Source: JAEUNJ01 sp052035955
Lineage (GTDB): Bacteria; Pseudomonadota; Gammaproteobacteria; Burkholderiales; Rhodocyclaceae
Direction of reading: 5' to 3'
Assembly (NCBI GenBank): GCA_052035955.1
Contig: JBPOHD010000001.1
Span: 17,322-81,321 of the forward strand
DNA length: 64,000 nucleotides
A model generated the notes under the pieces. That model ran no database searches. It was not told the origin of the DNA and saw only the letters and a program-made list of their open reading frames with translations. The position numbers and the translations under genes are program-made. Below, in pieces: positions 7,571 through 15,717 of the stretch. How positions within the stretch are numbered: the stretch's first letter is position 1; every line of letters starts with the position of its first letter.

Positions 7571-10453
7571 ATGGCAACGGTCGAAGGAGGCGGGGGATTT
7601 CCGGGGCACATCCGGGCCGGGCAGGCGGTCGTCGAACTCGCCGCCGGTTTCCTCGCCGAACTGCATCCTGCCGCCGCCCCCCGCCGGCCGACCCTGGACA
7701 GCGCCCTCGACGCGGACCTGGGGCTGGACAGCCTGAGCCGTGTCGAGCTGGCGGTGCGCATCGAAAGGGCCTTCGGGGCCCGCCTGCCGGAAGCGGCCCT
7801 GGCCGATGCGCGCACCCTGCGCGACCTCGTCGGAGCCCTGGAAGAGGCCGCGGGCGCACGCGGAGGCTTGCCGGACGCCCTCGGGGAGGCCGGCGCGCCC
7901 CTCGCGCCCGGCCCGCCCGGCGGGCATGGTGCGCCCGGCGGGCCTGGTGCGCCCGGCGGGCCTGGCGCCCCGATGGCCGTCCCCGCCGACGCGGCAACCC
8001 TCGTCGACGTGCTCGACTGGCACGCCGATGCCCATCCGGACCGGGTGCAGATCATCCATCTGGGCGAGGCCGGCGAGACGCGGATTTCCTACGGCGAACT
8101 GCGGCGGCGGGTCGGTTCGGTGGCGGCCGGCCTGCAGCGGGAGGGGCTGCTGCCGCGGCAGGCCGTGGCCATCATGCTGCCCACCGGCCCGGAGTACTTC
8201 TTCGCCTACCTCGGCGTGCTGCGGGCCGGCGGCATCCCGGTACCGATCTACCCGCCGGCACGGCTGGCGCAGATCGAGGAACACGTCCGCCGCCACGCGG
8301 GCATCCTGGCCAACGCCGAGGCCGCCCTCCTCGTCACCGTTCCCGAGGCGCGGGCCGTCGCCCGGCTGCTGGAGGCGCGGGTGGCCGGACTGCGCAAGGT
8401 CGTCACCGTCGCCGGGCTGGAAGCCGGCGGCGGCGCCTGCGCGCCCGTTTCCCTGAAGGGCGGGGACATCGCCTTCATCCAGTACACCTCCGGCAGCACG
8501 GGCGACCCGAAGGGCGTGGTGCTGACCCACGACAACCTGCTGGCCAACATCCGCGCCATCGGCCAGGCGGTGGGCATCGTGCCCGGCGACGTCTTCGTGA
8601 GCTGGCTGCCGCTCTACCACGACATGGGCCTGATCTGCGCCTGGCTGACCACCCACTATTTCGCCATACCCCTGGTCGTCATGTCGCCGCTGGCCTTCCT
8701 GGCCCGGCCCGAGCGCTGGCTGCGGGCCATCCACCATTACCGGGGCACGATCTCGGCGGCGCCGAACTTCGCCTACGAACTCTGCGTGAAGCGCATCGCC
8801 GATGCCGACCTGGCGGGCCTGGACCTGGGGTCCTGGCGCATCGCCGCCAACGGCGCCGAGCCGGTGGTCCCGGACACCCTGCGCCGGTTCTCCGACCGCT
8901 TCGCCCCCTTCGGCTTCCGCCCGGAAGCCATGATGCCGGTCTACGGCCTGGCCGAATCCACCGTCGGCCTGATATCGCCCCCCGTGGGCCGGGGGCCGCG
9001 CGTCGACCGCGTCCGCCGGGCCCCCTTCAGTGCCGGCGGGCGGGCCGAGCCGGCCGCCGAGGACGATGCCTCGGCCCTGTCCTTCGTCTGCTGCGGGCGC
9101 CCCATCCCGGGCCACGAGGTCCGCATCGTCGACGCCCTGGGCACGGAACTCGACGAGCGTTTCGAGGGGCGCCTGGAATTTCGCGGCCCCTCGGCCACCG
9201 CGGGCTATTACCGCAATCCGGAGCAGACCCGGCGGCTGTACGACGGCGAATGGCTCGATTCGGGCGACCGCGCCTACATGGCCGGCGGCGAGGTGCACCT
9301 CACCGGCCGGGTCAAGGACATCATCATCCGCGGCGGGCGCAACATCTATCCCCACGAGGTCGAGGACCTTGTGGGTTCCATTCCCGGCGTGCGCCGCGGC
9401 TGCGTCGCCGTCTTCGGCAGTCCCGACCCGGCCGGCGGCACGGAGCGCCTGGTCGTCCTCGCCGAGACCCGGCCGGGGAAGGGCGGGGAGGCCCTTCGCC
9501 GGGAAATCGTCGCGGCCACCGTGGCCGCCCTCGGCGAGCCGCCCGACGAGGTGGTGCTGGCGCCGCCCGGGAGCGTGCTGAAGACCTCCAGCGGCAAGAT
9601 CCGCCGGGCCGCCTGCCGTGACCTGTACGAGGCGGGCCTGGTGGGACGCCGGGGCCGCGCCGGCTGGTGGCAGGTGCTGCGGCTCCTCGCCGGGTCGCTG
9701 CTGCCCCAGGCCCGGCGCGCGGCGGGGTCCGGCGCCCGCGCCGCCTATGCAGGATGGGTGTGGCTGCTGTTCGTCCTGCTTGCCTGGCCGGCCTGGCTGG
9801 CCACGGTGCTGGCGCCGCGGCCGGCCCTGGCCTGGTCCGCCAACCGCCTGGCCTCGCGCCTGCTGCTTCGGCTCGCCGGGATCCCCCTGGCCGTCCGCGG
9901 CCTGGAGCGGATGCCCGCCGGACCTTGCGTCCTGGTGGCGAACCATGCCAGCTATGCGGACGTCCTGATCCTCTGCGCCGCCCTGCCGGCCCCCTTCAGC
10001 TTCGTCGCCAAGCGCGAACTGCTCGACCGGCCCCTGGCCCGCCTCTACCTGCGCGGCCTGGGGACCCAGTTCGTCGAACGCTTCGACGCCCGGCAGAGCG
10101 TCGAGGACGCCCGGCGCCTGGGCGAGGCGGTGAAGGCCGGCAGCAACTCGGCCTTCTTTCCCGAGGGCACGTTCACCCGGGCGGGCGGCCTGGCGCCCTT
10201 CCGCCTGGGGGCCTTCGCGGCGGCGGCGGCAGCCGGCGTTCCCGTGCTGCCGGTGGCCCTGGCCGGAACCCGCAGCTTCCTGCGCGACGGCCAGTGGCGC
10301 CCGCGGCGGGTCCCGGTCACGGTCACGATCGGCGATCCGGTGCGGCCCGATCCCGCCGCCCCGGATGGCTTCGCCGCCGCCGTCGCCTTGCGCGATGCGG
10401 CCCGGGCGCACATTCTGGCCCATTGCGGCGAGCCGGACGCGGGCCGGCGTTGA
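7571..10453 (+). CDS. ACP - acyl-AMP ligase - PlsC acyltransferase fusion protein
   Basis: 960 residues in three modules. Residues about 15-95 are an acyl carrier domain with the phosphopantetheine Ser54 in DLGLDSLS. A Gly/Ala/Pro linker follows. Residues about 135-700 are an AMP-forming acyl ligase with the P-loop YTSGSTGDPKGVVLTH from residue 305, SWLPLYHDMGL, YGLAESTVG and GRVKDIIIRGGRNIYPHE. Residues about 720-955 are a membrane-anchored 1-acylglycerol-3-phosphate acyltransferase with the HX4D box NHASYAD (His792) and FPEGT (864-867). It likely activates a fatty acid as acyl-AMP, loads its own ACP and transfers the acyl group to a lysolipid. The module order is the reverse of Aas. ATG 7571 follows GGGAGG. 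Confidence 0.88.
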   Translation: MATVEGGGGFPGHIRAGQAVVELAAGFLAELHPAAAPRRPTLDSALDADLGLDSLSRVELAVRIERAFGARLPEAALADARTLRDLVGALEEAAGARGGLPDALGEAGAPLAPGPPGGHGAPGGPGAPGGPGAPMAVPADAATLVDVLDWHADAHPDRVQIIHLGEAGETRISYGELRRRVGSVAAGLQREGLLPRQAVAIMLPTGPEYFFAYLGVLRAGGIPVPIYPPARLAQIEEHVRRHAGILANAEAALLVTVPEARAVARLLEARVAGLRKVVTVAGLEAGGGACAPVSLKGGDIAFIQYTSGSTGDPKGVVLTHDNLLANIRAIGQAVGIVPGDVFVSWLPLYHDMGLICAWLTTHYFAIPLVVMSPLAFLARPERWLRAIHHYRGTISAAPNFAYELCVKRIADADLAGLDLGSWRIAANGAEPVVPDTLRRFSDRFAPFGFRPEAMMPVYGLAESTVGLISPPVGRGPRVDRVRRAPFSAGGRAEPAAEDDASALSFVCCGRPIPGHEVRIVDALGTELDERFEGRLEFRGPSATAGYYRNPEQTRRLYDGEWLDSGDRAYMAGGEVHLTGRVKDIIIRGGRNIYPHEVEDLVGSIPGVRRGCVAVFGSPDPAGGTERLVVLAETRPGKGGEALRREIVAATVAALGEPPDEVVLAPPGSVLKTSSGKIRRAACRDLYEAGLVGRRGRAGWWQVLRLLAGSLLPQARRAAGSGARAAYAGWVWLLFVLLAWPAWLATVLAPRPALAWSANRLASRLLLRLAGIPLAVRGLERMPAGPCVLVANHASYADVLILCAALPAPFSFVAKRELLDRPLARLYLRGLGTQFVERFDARQSVEDARRLGEAVKAGSNSAFFPEGTFTRAGGLAPFRLGAFAAAAAAGVPVLPVALAGTRSFLRDGQWRPRRVPVTVTIGDPVRPDPAAPDGFAAAVALRDAARAHILAHCGEPDAGRR
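7913..7966 (+). repeat. Three 18-bp tandem repeats encoding a GAPGGP linker
   Basis: Unit gcgcccggcgggcctggt occurs twice exactly or with one change (7931-7948, 7949-7966), preceded by a diverged copy (7913-7930). It lies in frame inside the acyl-AMP ligase fusion and codes for the Gly-Ala-Pro-Gly-Gly-Pro linker between the carrier and ligase domains. Such a repeat can change copy number without breaking the frame. Confidence 0.85.
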
Positions 10454-10703
10454 GGCGGCGGGGCATGTCCGGGAGGCGGAAGTCCGGCACCCGGAGCCGC
10501 CGCGCGGGCGGCCCTCCCGGCCGGAAGCGCCGCCCGGCATTCCGACATCCTGTTCGACGTCCTTGGGGCCGGCTTGCGCATCCGGCGAGGAGGGCGTGTT
10601 TCCGGCCCATGAATTACACCTGCTGGCGGTCGGAAAGCGGTACAGTCGTCAGGCCGGGGATCACCGGCATCCACGCCGCAGCAAAGGGCATCGGGAGCCA
10701 CGC

Positions 10704-10874
10704 ATGATCGTCAGACGCCGCACCTGGTTGTACCGCCTGGCCGGGCAGATGTACGCCCAGGCCATCGCCTTCGAGAAGCCGGTCACCGCCGCCGCGGCGC
10801 GCAGCCTCATCCGCCGCACCATCGGCAGGCCCCTCGAACTCTGGGGCCGCAAGCCGGGCGGGATCGCCCGCTGA
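10704..10874 (+). CDS. Small basic protein of 56 residues, unknown function
   Basis: Starts MIVRRRTWLYRLAGQMYAQA and ends LELWGRKPGGIAR. The composition (Trp, Tyr, Phe and Met present, no runs of Arg/Pro as in shadow frames) and a GGGAG eight bases before the ATG support real coding. It looks like a short basic amphipathic helix pair. I do not recognise a family. It stands alone between the lipid fusion gene and the Crp/Fnr gene. Confidence 0.5.
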   Translation: MIVRRRTWLYRLAGQMYAQAIAFEKPVTAAAARSLIRRTIGRPLELWGRKPGGIAR

Positions 10875-10988
10875 AGGCGAGCCCGGTCGCCGCCGGTCGC
10901 CCCGGCCCGTCTGCCGGCTCGGCAGGCAGGCCCCGGCCGCGGAGGCGAAGGATGCCTGCCGGCGCGGCGCGGGCGGGCCGCGTTCCCT

Positions 10989-11645
10989 TCAGGATTCCGC
11001 GATCAGGTCGGCCAGGGCCTCCGCCGCCAGGACCACGGTCCGCCCCCGGTGGACCTCGACCAGGCCGGCGGCGGCGAATTCCCGCATCAGTCGTGCGATC
11101 CCTTCCCTCGTGGTGCCCAGGTGGTCGGCCATCTGCTGCTGGGTCATGCGCAGTTCGCCGGCCGCCGAGGCCTGGACGAGCAGCAGGTTGGCCAGGCGCT
11201 GCTTCAGGTGGTAGGCATGGACCTGCTCCAGTTCGCGCATCAGGCGGAAGACCAGGGTGGATAGGGCGCGCACGGTCAGGTCCTGGACGGCCGCCTCCCG
11301 GGCGAACAGGGCGCGGAAGACCGGCCCCGGGATCAGGGCCACCCGGGTGGCCGTCGTCGCCTGCACCCAGGCCGGGTAGCGCAGGTCGTTGAACAGGCTG
11401 TTGAGGGCGAAGATGCAGGTTTCGCCGGGGTCGATGAAGTAGAGGGTGGCCTCGGCGCCGTTGGGCGCCAGGGAGTACACGCGCAGGCGGCCCTCGAGGA
11501 CGAAATAGGCGCCGGAGATCGCCTGTCCCTTGTGCAGGATGGGCCCGCCCGGTGCGCAGTCGGCGGTCTGCAATCCCTGGCGCAGCAGATGGCGGCCGGT
11601 CTCGCTGAGGTCGCGGAAGGGACTGAAGGATTCGAGGCCCGGCAT
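10989..11645 (-). CDS. Crp/Fnr-family transcriptional regulator
   Basis: 218 residues. A cyclic-nucleotide-type beta-roll sensor domain (about 15-130: GPILHKGQAISGAYFVLEGR, TLYFIDPGETCIFALNSLF) and a C-terminal winged helix (ELRMTQQQMADHLGTTREGI) are visible. The four N-terminal cysteines of oxygen-sensing FNR are absent, so a 4Fe-4S cluster is unlikely; the signal is unknown. Upstream ATGs exist but ATG 11645 has GGGGAGA at the right distance. It is downstream of, and same strand as, the di-heme peroxidase, so it probably regulates that operon. Confidence 0.85.
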   Translation of the reverse strand: MPGLESFSPFRDLSETGRHLLRQGLQTADCAPGGPILHKGQAISGAYFVLEGRLRVYSLAPNGAEATLYFIDPGETCIFALNSLFNDLRYPAWVQATTATRVALIPGPVFRALFAREAAVQDLTVRALSTLVFRLMRELEQVHAYHLKQRLANLLLVQASAAGELRMTQQQMADHLGTTREGIARLMREFAAAGLVEVHRGRTVVLAAEALADLIAES

Positions 11646-11798
11646 CGACGCGTCTCCCCGGCGGCGCGCGGCTGCGCCCGGGACGGGCGCTGAGCCCGCC
11701 GGCGGCCGCCCAACGGCGGCGGATTCTATACGCATCGAACCGACCGCGGGCGCCAGGCCAACGTCATTCTCGTCGGCGAGGCAGGCTTCCATGCCGGC

Positions 11799-13094
11799 TC
11801 ACGGGACCTCGATCGGCCGGTCCCGTTGCCGCAGCGCCTCGCTGCTCAACGCCTCGAGGAAGGCCACCAGGTCGGCCACCTCCGAATCGGCGAGGGGCGC
11901 CCGGTCGATCCGGTTCATCCGCCCCGAGGCATCGATCCAGGCCGTGGTCCCGGCGGTGCGGCCGAGTTGGGTAGCGGCCATGATGCGAACGACCTCCTCC
12001 AGGCGCCGGACCGAACCGTTGTGCAGCCAGGGCCCCGTGAGGGCCACGTTGCGCAGGGAGGGTACCCGCCAGACACCGGGTCCGCCGCCCGGGAGCAACA
12101 GGTCGTACTTCGTTTCGTAAGCGGTCCGGTTGGCCGGAAACAGGCGGAAGGGGGCATCGCCCGCCGCCAGGCTGGCGGCGCTGAAATTCGGTCCCCGGTG
12201 GCAGCCGACGCAACCGACGGATTCGAAGAGCGCCATGCCGCGCAGCTGCGGAGGCGTCAGTGCCGTCCGGTCCCCGCGCACGAAGCGGTCATAGGCCGAG
12301 TCGGCGGTGACCAGGGTCCGCTCGAAGGCGGCGATCGCCCGGGTGATGCGATCGAAGCCGATCCGGCCGTCATCGCCGAAGGCGCGGGCGAAGGCGGCCC
12401 GGTAGGACGGGTCGGCCGCGATCCGGGCTTCCGCTTCCCCTGGCGACGGCATGCCCATTTCCAGTGGATTGAGGATGGGACCTGCGGCCTGCTCCTCCAG
12501 TGATCCTGCCCGTCCGTCCCAGAAGAACACTGCCTGGAACGCCGCGTTCCAGACCGTGGGCGTGTTGCGGTTGCCGACCCGGCCGCCCAGGCCCCGGGCC
12601 GTGGCGCGGCCGTCGCCGCCCGCCCGGCCCTCGAGGTCGTGGCAGGAGGCGCAGGACAACGTCCCGTCCCGCGACAGCCTGCGCTCGAAGAAGAGGCGCC
12701 TGCCCAGGTCGATCTTCGCCGGGGTCGGCGGGTCGTCGGCGGGCGAGGGGACCTGGTCGGGCAGCGTTTGCCACGAATGGCGCACCGTGCCGAGGGGCGA
12801 GCCGGCGTCCGCGGCCATGGGTGCCGGGGCGGGCGTCGGGGTCCGATCGGGGAAAGCCCGAACCAGGGGATCGACCACCTGGTGGGGCAGGCCCGTCACC
12901 ACCGCCGCCACCGCCATCTTGAGGGCGAAGGCGAGGATGCCCATGCCGAAGGCGCCGGTCAGCATCCACCGGCCGGGAGCGCCGAGGCCGGCGAAGGGAC
13001 CGAGTTCGCGATGCACCATCAATCCGAGCAGCAGCAGTCCGCCGAGGACGGCGGGCAGGCCTACGGCCAAGAGGTCGGAAAAGTCGTTGGTCAT
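11799..13094 (-). CDS. Di-heme cytochrome c peroxidase (CcpA/MauG superfamily), membrane-anchored
   Basis: 431 residues. Two N-terminal membrane segments (about 10-28 and 45-68) are followed by a periplasmic di-heme peroxidase domain with heme sites CASCH (148-152) and CVGCH (295-299), the NRNTPTVWNAAF block and the C-terminal VPSLRNVALTGPWLHNGSV. Such enzymes reduce H2O2 with electrons from c-type cytochromes, or oxidise bound substrates (MauG-like). ATG 13094 follows AAGGA. It sits between DUF4242 and Crp/Fnr genes, probably one operon. The two transmembrane helices are unusual, as most CcpA proteins are soluble. Confidence 0.9.
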   Translation of the reverse strand: MTNDFSDLLAVGLPAVLGGLLLLGLMVHRELGPFAGLGAPGRWMLTGAFGMGILAFALKMAVAAVVTGLPHQVVDPLVRAFPDRTPTPAPAPMAADAGSPLGTVRHSWQTLPDQVPSPADDPPTPAKIDLGRRLFFERRLSRDGTLSCASCHDLEGRAGGDGRATARGLGGRVGNRNTPTVWNAAFQAVFFWDGRAGSLEEQAAGPILNPLEMGMPSPGEAEARIAADPSYRAAFARAFGDDGRIGFDRITRAIAAFERTLVTADSAYDRFVRGDRTALTPPQLRGMALFESVGCVGCHRGPNFSAASLAAGDAPFRLFPANRTAYETKYDLLLPGGGPGVWRVPSLRNVALTGPWLHNGSVRRLEEVVRIMAATQLGRTAGTTAWIDASGRMNRIDRAPLADSEVADLVAFLEALSSEALRQRDRPIEVP

Positions 13095-13163
13095 GGAGCT
13101 TCCTTGCAAGGATGTCCGGCGGGACCGCGAGGGCCGTCGCGCTCCCGCACCGGAGCGGGCCGG

Positions 13164-13469
13164 TCAGTCGCCGGGTCGGCGGAAGAAGGTGTCGCCCGGC
13201 GTCGCGGTGGTGACTTCCGTGATCGAATCGAAGGGCAGGCCGACCCGGGCGTGGGCCCGCCGGACGGCTTCGGCATCCGGCGCCATGTTGAGGCAGAAGG
13301 CCCGGCCGTCCGCGTAGCTCAGGTGAGTCCGCAGGGGAATCACGCCTTCGGCATAACAGGCCTGCTCGTACTGTCCGTAGAAGACCTCGAAATCGGCCGG
13401 GGACAGTTCCGCCGGGAAGCTTTCCCGGGCGCGGTCATGGGTGTCGAGGAAGAAGCGCATCGCTCGCAT
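13164..13469 (-). CDS. DUF4242 family protein (SCO4226-like, possible nickel-binding)
   Basis: 101-residue ferredoxin-like alpha/beta protein with the family layout: an N-terminal strand RFFLDTHDR, the middle GRAFCLNMAPDAEAVRRAHA and the end GLPFDSITEVT. The family's characterised member SCO4226 binds nickel; whether this one does is unknown. ATG 13469 follows AAAGGA. First gene of the probable DUF4242-peroxidase-Crp/Fnr operon. Confidence 0.75.
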   Translation of the reverse strand: MRAMRFFLDTHDRARESFPAELSPADFEVFYGQYEQACYAEGVIPLRTHLSYADGRAFCLNMAPDAEAVRRAHARVGLPFDSITEVTTATPGDTFFRRPGD

Positions 13470-13536
13470 GGGGATCCTTTCGTGACGCTACGGCATGTAG
13501 CGCCGCGAAGACTAGCCGCCCCCGGCGGGCCGATCT

Positions 13537-13550
13537 GTACCAATTGATAC
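13537..13550. promoter_or_regulatory. Near-perfect palindrome GTACCAATTGATAC, possible Crp/Fnr-type operator
   Basis: A 14-bp inverted repeat with one mismatched pair, 68 bp upstream of the DUF4242-peroxidase-Crp/Fnr operon. It is the only such dyad in that gap. Binding by the operon's own regulator is a guess. Confidence 0.4.
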
Positions 13551-13759
13551 TTTGCCGATGGCATCGAAGGCAGGGGCGGTGTCCGGATCGCGTCCGCGAC
13601 ACGCCGTTCGCGCCGCGGCGCATGCCATCCGTCGCCCGGGGATAAACCATATTAATGGCATGGCTAATATCCGGCCGGTCTTGCGGCCAGCCCCGAAACC
13701 CGTCTGCCGCGATTCGGACCTTCGGGGCGGGGTCCGTGCCAACGAAAGGAGTCCGTCCC

Positions 13760-14647
13760 ATGCTGAAGAAGCTCGCCCGGTTGTTTTCTCCCGCCAGCAA
13801 GGCCGGGCCCGATCCGGACGTGTCCAGGGTCGTCGCGGCCGTGGATCCGCGCATCGGCGCCCTGGCCGACCATGCGGAGCACCTCGGGCCGGCAATTCGC
13901 CATGCGCGCCGCCACTTCGCCCGCGTCGCCGGCGAGATACCGGGGCCCATCACCGTCTCGGCCCGGCGGCATGGCCGCGATCCCGCCCTGGGCGTGCTGT
14001 TCCCGTCGGTCGGCGACATCGTGCAGGGCATAGGGCGCAGCATGGAGCTGCGGGAGGCGATGAAACGGGCCGACCCGGGTGCCGACCATGTCCATGCCCT
14101 CTTGGGCGTCCGCCGCAAGAGCCGTCCGGACCGGGGCGGCCGCGGCGATGAATCCGGCGCCACCCATCACCTGTCCGACCATACCTTCCGCAGCCTGGGG
14201 CCGACCGAGCAGCATGCAAGGGAGGCCCTCGGCGAGGCCGCCTTCTCGAGCCTGGTCCGGTCCTTCTCGACCGGCGTCGTCGGCATGCACCGGCAGCACC
14301 GGCTGGCCAGTTCGGAAAACGAACTGAACCGGGAAATCCTCAGCCGCATGGGCGGGTCGGGCGGCGAGGCCCTCGAGAACCATCTCGCGGAAGCGGCCAG
14401 GTCCCTGGAGCCCCGCCAGATAATGGTCGACCTGGTCGCCTGCCTGCAGAATCCGGAACGCCACCTGCGGCTGGACGCCGGGAATGGGCACCGGGTCGAC
14501 AGCGACGGCCAGGCAGGCATCCACCTGCCGCTGCTGTCGGGGACCGACCGGCGGGACTGGCTGGTCTGCGTGGCCCGCCTGCCGATGGACGAGGTGCGCA
14601 TGGCCATGGAGGCCGAGCCCCGGGCCCACCGGTTCATCATGATCTGA
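13760..14647 (+). CDS. Protein of unknown function (295 residues), upstream of the SIR2/hemerythrin unit
   Basis: A soluble protein without signal peptide or membrane segments. Visible features are a basic N-terminus (MLKKLARLFSPASKAG), a His/Ala-rich helical middle and a C-terminal part DGQAGIHLPLLSGTDRRDWL followed by VCVARLPMDEVRMAMEAEPR. ATG 13760 has AAAGGAG upstream. I do not recognise a family. It is followed at 18 bp by a NifA site serving the next gene, so its stop marks the border of the NifA-controlled unit; it may belong functionally with it but has no visible -24/-12 promoter of its own. Confidence 0.75.
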   Translation: MLKKLARLFSPASKAGPDPDVSRVVAAVDPRIGALADHAEHLGPAIRHARRHFARVAGEIPGPITVSARRHGRDPALGVLFPSVGDIVQGIGRSMELREAMKRADPGADHVHALLGVRRKSRPDRGGRGDESGATHHLSDHTFRSLGPTEQHAREALGEAAFSSLVRSFSTGVVGMHRQHRLASSENELNREILSRMGGSGGEALENHLAEAARSLEPRQIMVDLVACLQNPERHLRLDAGNGHRVDSDGQAGIHLPLLSGTDRRDWLVCVARLPMDEVRMAMEAEPRAHRFIMI

Positions 14648-14664
14648 GGGCCCGTCGCAGGCCT

Positions 14665-14680
14665 TGTCGCAAAGCCGACA
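14665..14680. promoter_or_regulatory. NifA upstream activator site before the SIR2-like gene
   Basis: TGTCGCAAAGCCGACA matches TGT-N10-ACA and resembles the nifH site. It is about 50 bp upstream of a -24/-12 promoter and 108 bp before the start codon of the SIR2-like gene. Confidence 0.85.
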
Positions 14681-14729
14681 ATGGCCGGCCGGGTGGCCGC
14701 GAAGCCGCGCCCCGTGGGGCTGTCGTTTC

Positions 14730-14745
14730 CGGCGCGCTTCTTGCT
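14730..14745 (+). promoter_or_regulatory. Sigma-54 (-24/-12) promoter of the SIR2-like/hemerythrin unit
   Basis: CGGCGCGCTTCTTGCT has GG and GC 12 bp apart and a full TTGCT -12 element; the -24 element deviates (CGGCGC for TGGCAC). Together with the NifA site just upstream and the start codon 43 bp downstream this is a convincing NifA-dependent promoter. Confidence 0.8.
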
Positions 14746-14787
14746 GGAGATCCTCGAATCCCACGGAATCCTGCAAGGAGCGCTTCA

Positions 14788-15639
14788 ATGATCGCCAAGA
14801 ATCTCGCCGACCAGTGGATGTCCGGCCTCGCCGACGGCACCCTCGTCCCCTACCTCGGCCCCGGCGTCCTCGCCGACGTGCATGCCCTGGACGACGGTCG
14901 GCCCATCCCGGCCGACAGCGATTCCCTCATCCTGGCCATGAACGACGGCCGGCCCATGTCGCCCAAGCTCATGTACGAGTTCCCCCGCGCCGCCATGAAC
15001 GTGGAGCTGAAGCGGGGCCGGGCGACGGTGAGCCGCTTCCTGACCCGCACCTACGGGGAAACCGCCTGGAGCCGTTCGGCCCTCCACGACTGGCTGGCCG
15101 CGATCAAGCCGCCCTACGTGATCGACATCAACCGGGACACCCAGCTCCAGGACAGCTACGCCGGCACGCCCCACACCCTGGTGGTGGGCCTCGCCCGCAC
15201 GGGCGGAACCGAGTTCCGCTTCAAGCTCTTCACCCACGACGGCCATGCCTACCGGCCGGCCGGCCTCAAGGAGGTGGATCCGCTGCTGCCCGTCCTCTTC
15301 AAGCCCATGGGCACGCCGCGGCCGGAGCCCTACTACATCGCCTCCGACGCCGACTATGTCGATTACATCACCGAGCTGATGGGCGGCTTCGCCGTGCCGG
15401 GCTTCGTCAAGGAGCGGCGCCTGGCCAAGCGCTACCTCTTCCTCGGGCTGCGCCTGAACCGCGACACCGAGCGCATGGTGATGAGCGACCTCGTCTATGC
15501 CCATGGCGATCCCGCCGGGTGGGCGCTGATTCCGGAACCGACGGACAAGGAGCGGCGTTTCTGCGAGCGGGTCGGCATCCGCATCGTCGAGGCCGACCTC
15601 GGGGAGCTGATCGGCCTCGACGACATGGCCGTAGCATGA
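14788..15639 (+). CDS. SIR2-like domain protein under NifA/sigma-54 control
   Basis: 283 residues, cytosolic. It aligns by eye with the SIR2_2-type fold: a Gly-rich nucleotide loop LVPYLGPGVL (about 19-28), PYVIDINRDTQLQDSY where NAD-binding SIR2 proteins have TTNYD, VLFKPMGTPRPEPYYIASDA followed by DYVDYI, and LFLGLRLNRDTERM near the end. In the third block the usual catalytic Leu-His-Gly reads Lys-Pro-Met-Gly, so the histidine is missing; it may bind NAD without hydrolysing it. AAGGAG precedes ATG 14788. A NifA site and -24/-12 promoter precede it and a hemerythrin gene follows, implying a role during nitrogen fixation. Exact function unknown. Confidence 0.75.
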   Translation: MIAKNLADQWMSGLADGTLVPYLGPGVLADVHALDDGRPIPADSDSLILAMNDGRPMSPKLMYEFPRAAMNVELKRGRATVSRFLTRTYGETAWSRSALHDWLAAIKPPYVIDINRDTQLQDSYAGTPHTLVVGLARTGGTEFRFKLFTHDGHAYRPAGLKEVDPLLPVLFKPMGTPRPEPYYIASDADYVDYITELMGGFAVPGFVKERRLAKRYLFLGLRLNRDTERMVMSDLVYAHGDPAGWALIPEPTDKERRFCERVGIRIVEADLGELIGLDDMAVA

Positions 15640-15717
15640 TCCCGATCGGCTAGAATCGCGCCCCAGGGGCCGGCCCTCCCAAACCCCGCGTCCGGCCCGA
15701 CGAAAGGAATACCGACC

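Noticed and set aside
7262..10540. 1092-codon minus-strand frame opposite the acyl ligase fusion
   Set aside because: Composition is Gly/Arg/Ala/Gln-rich without any domain; pure antisense shadow.
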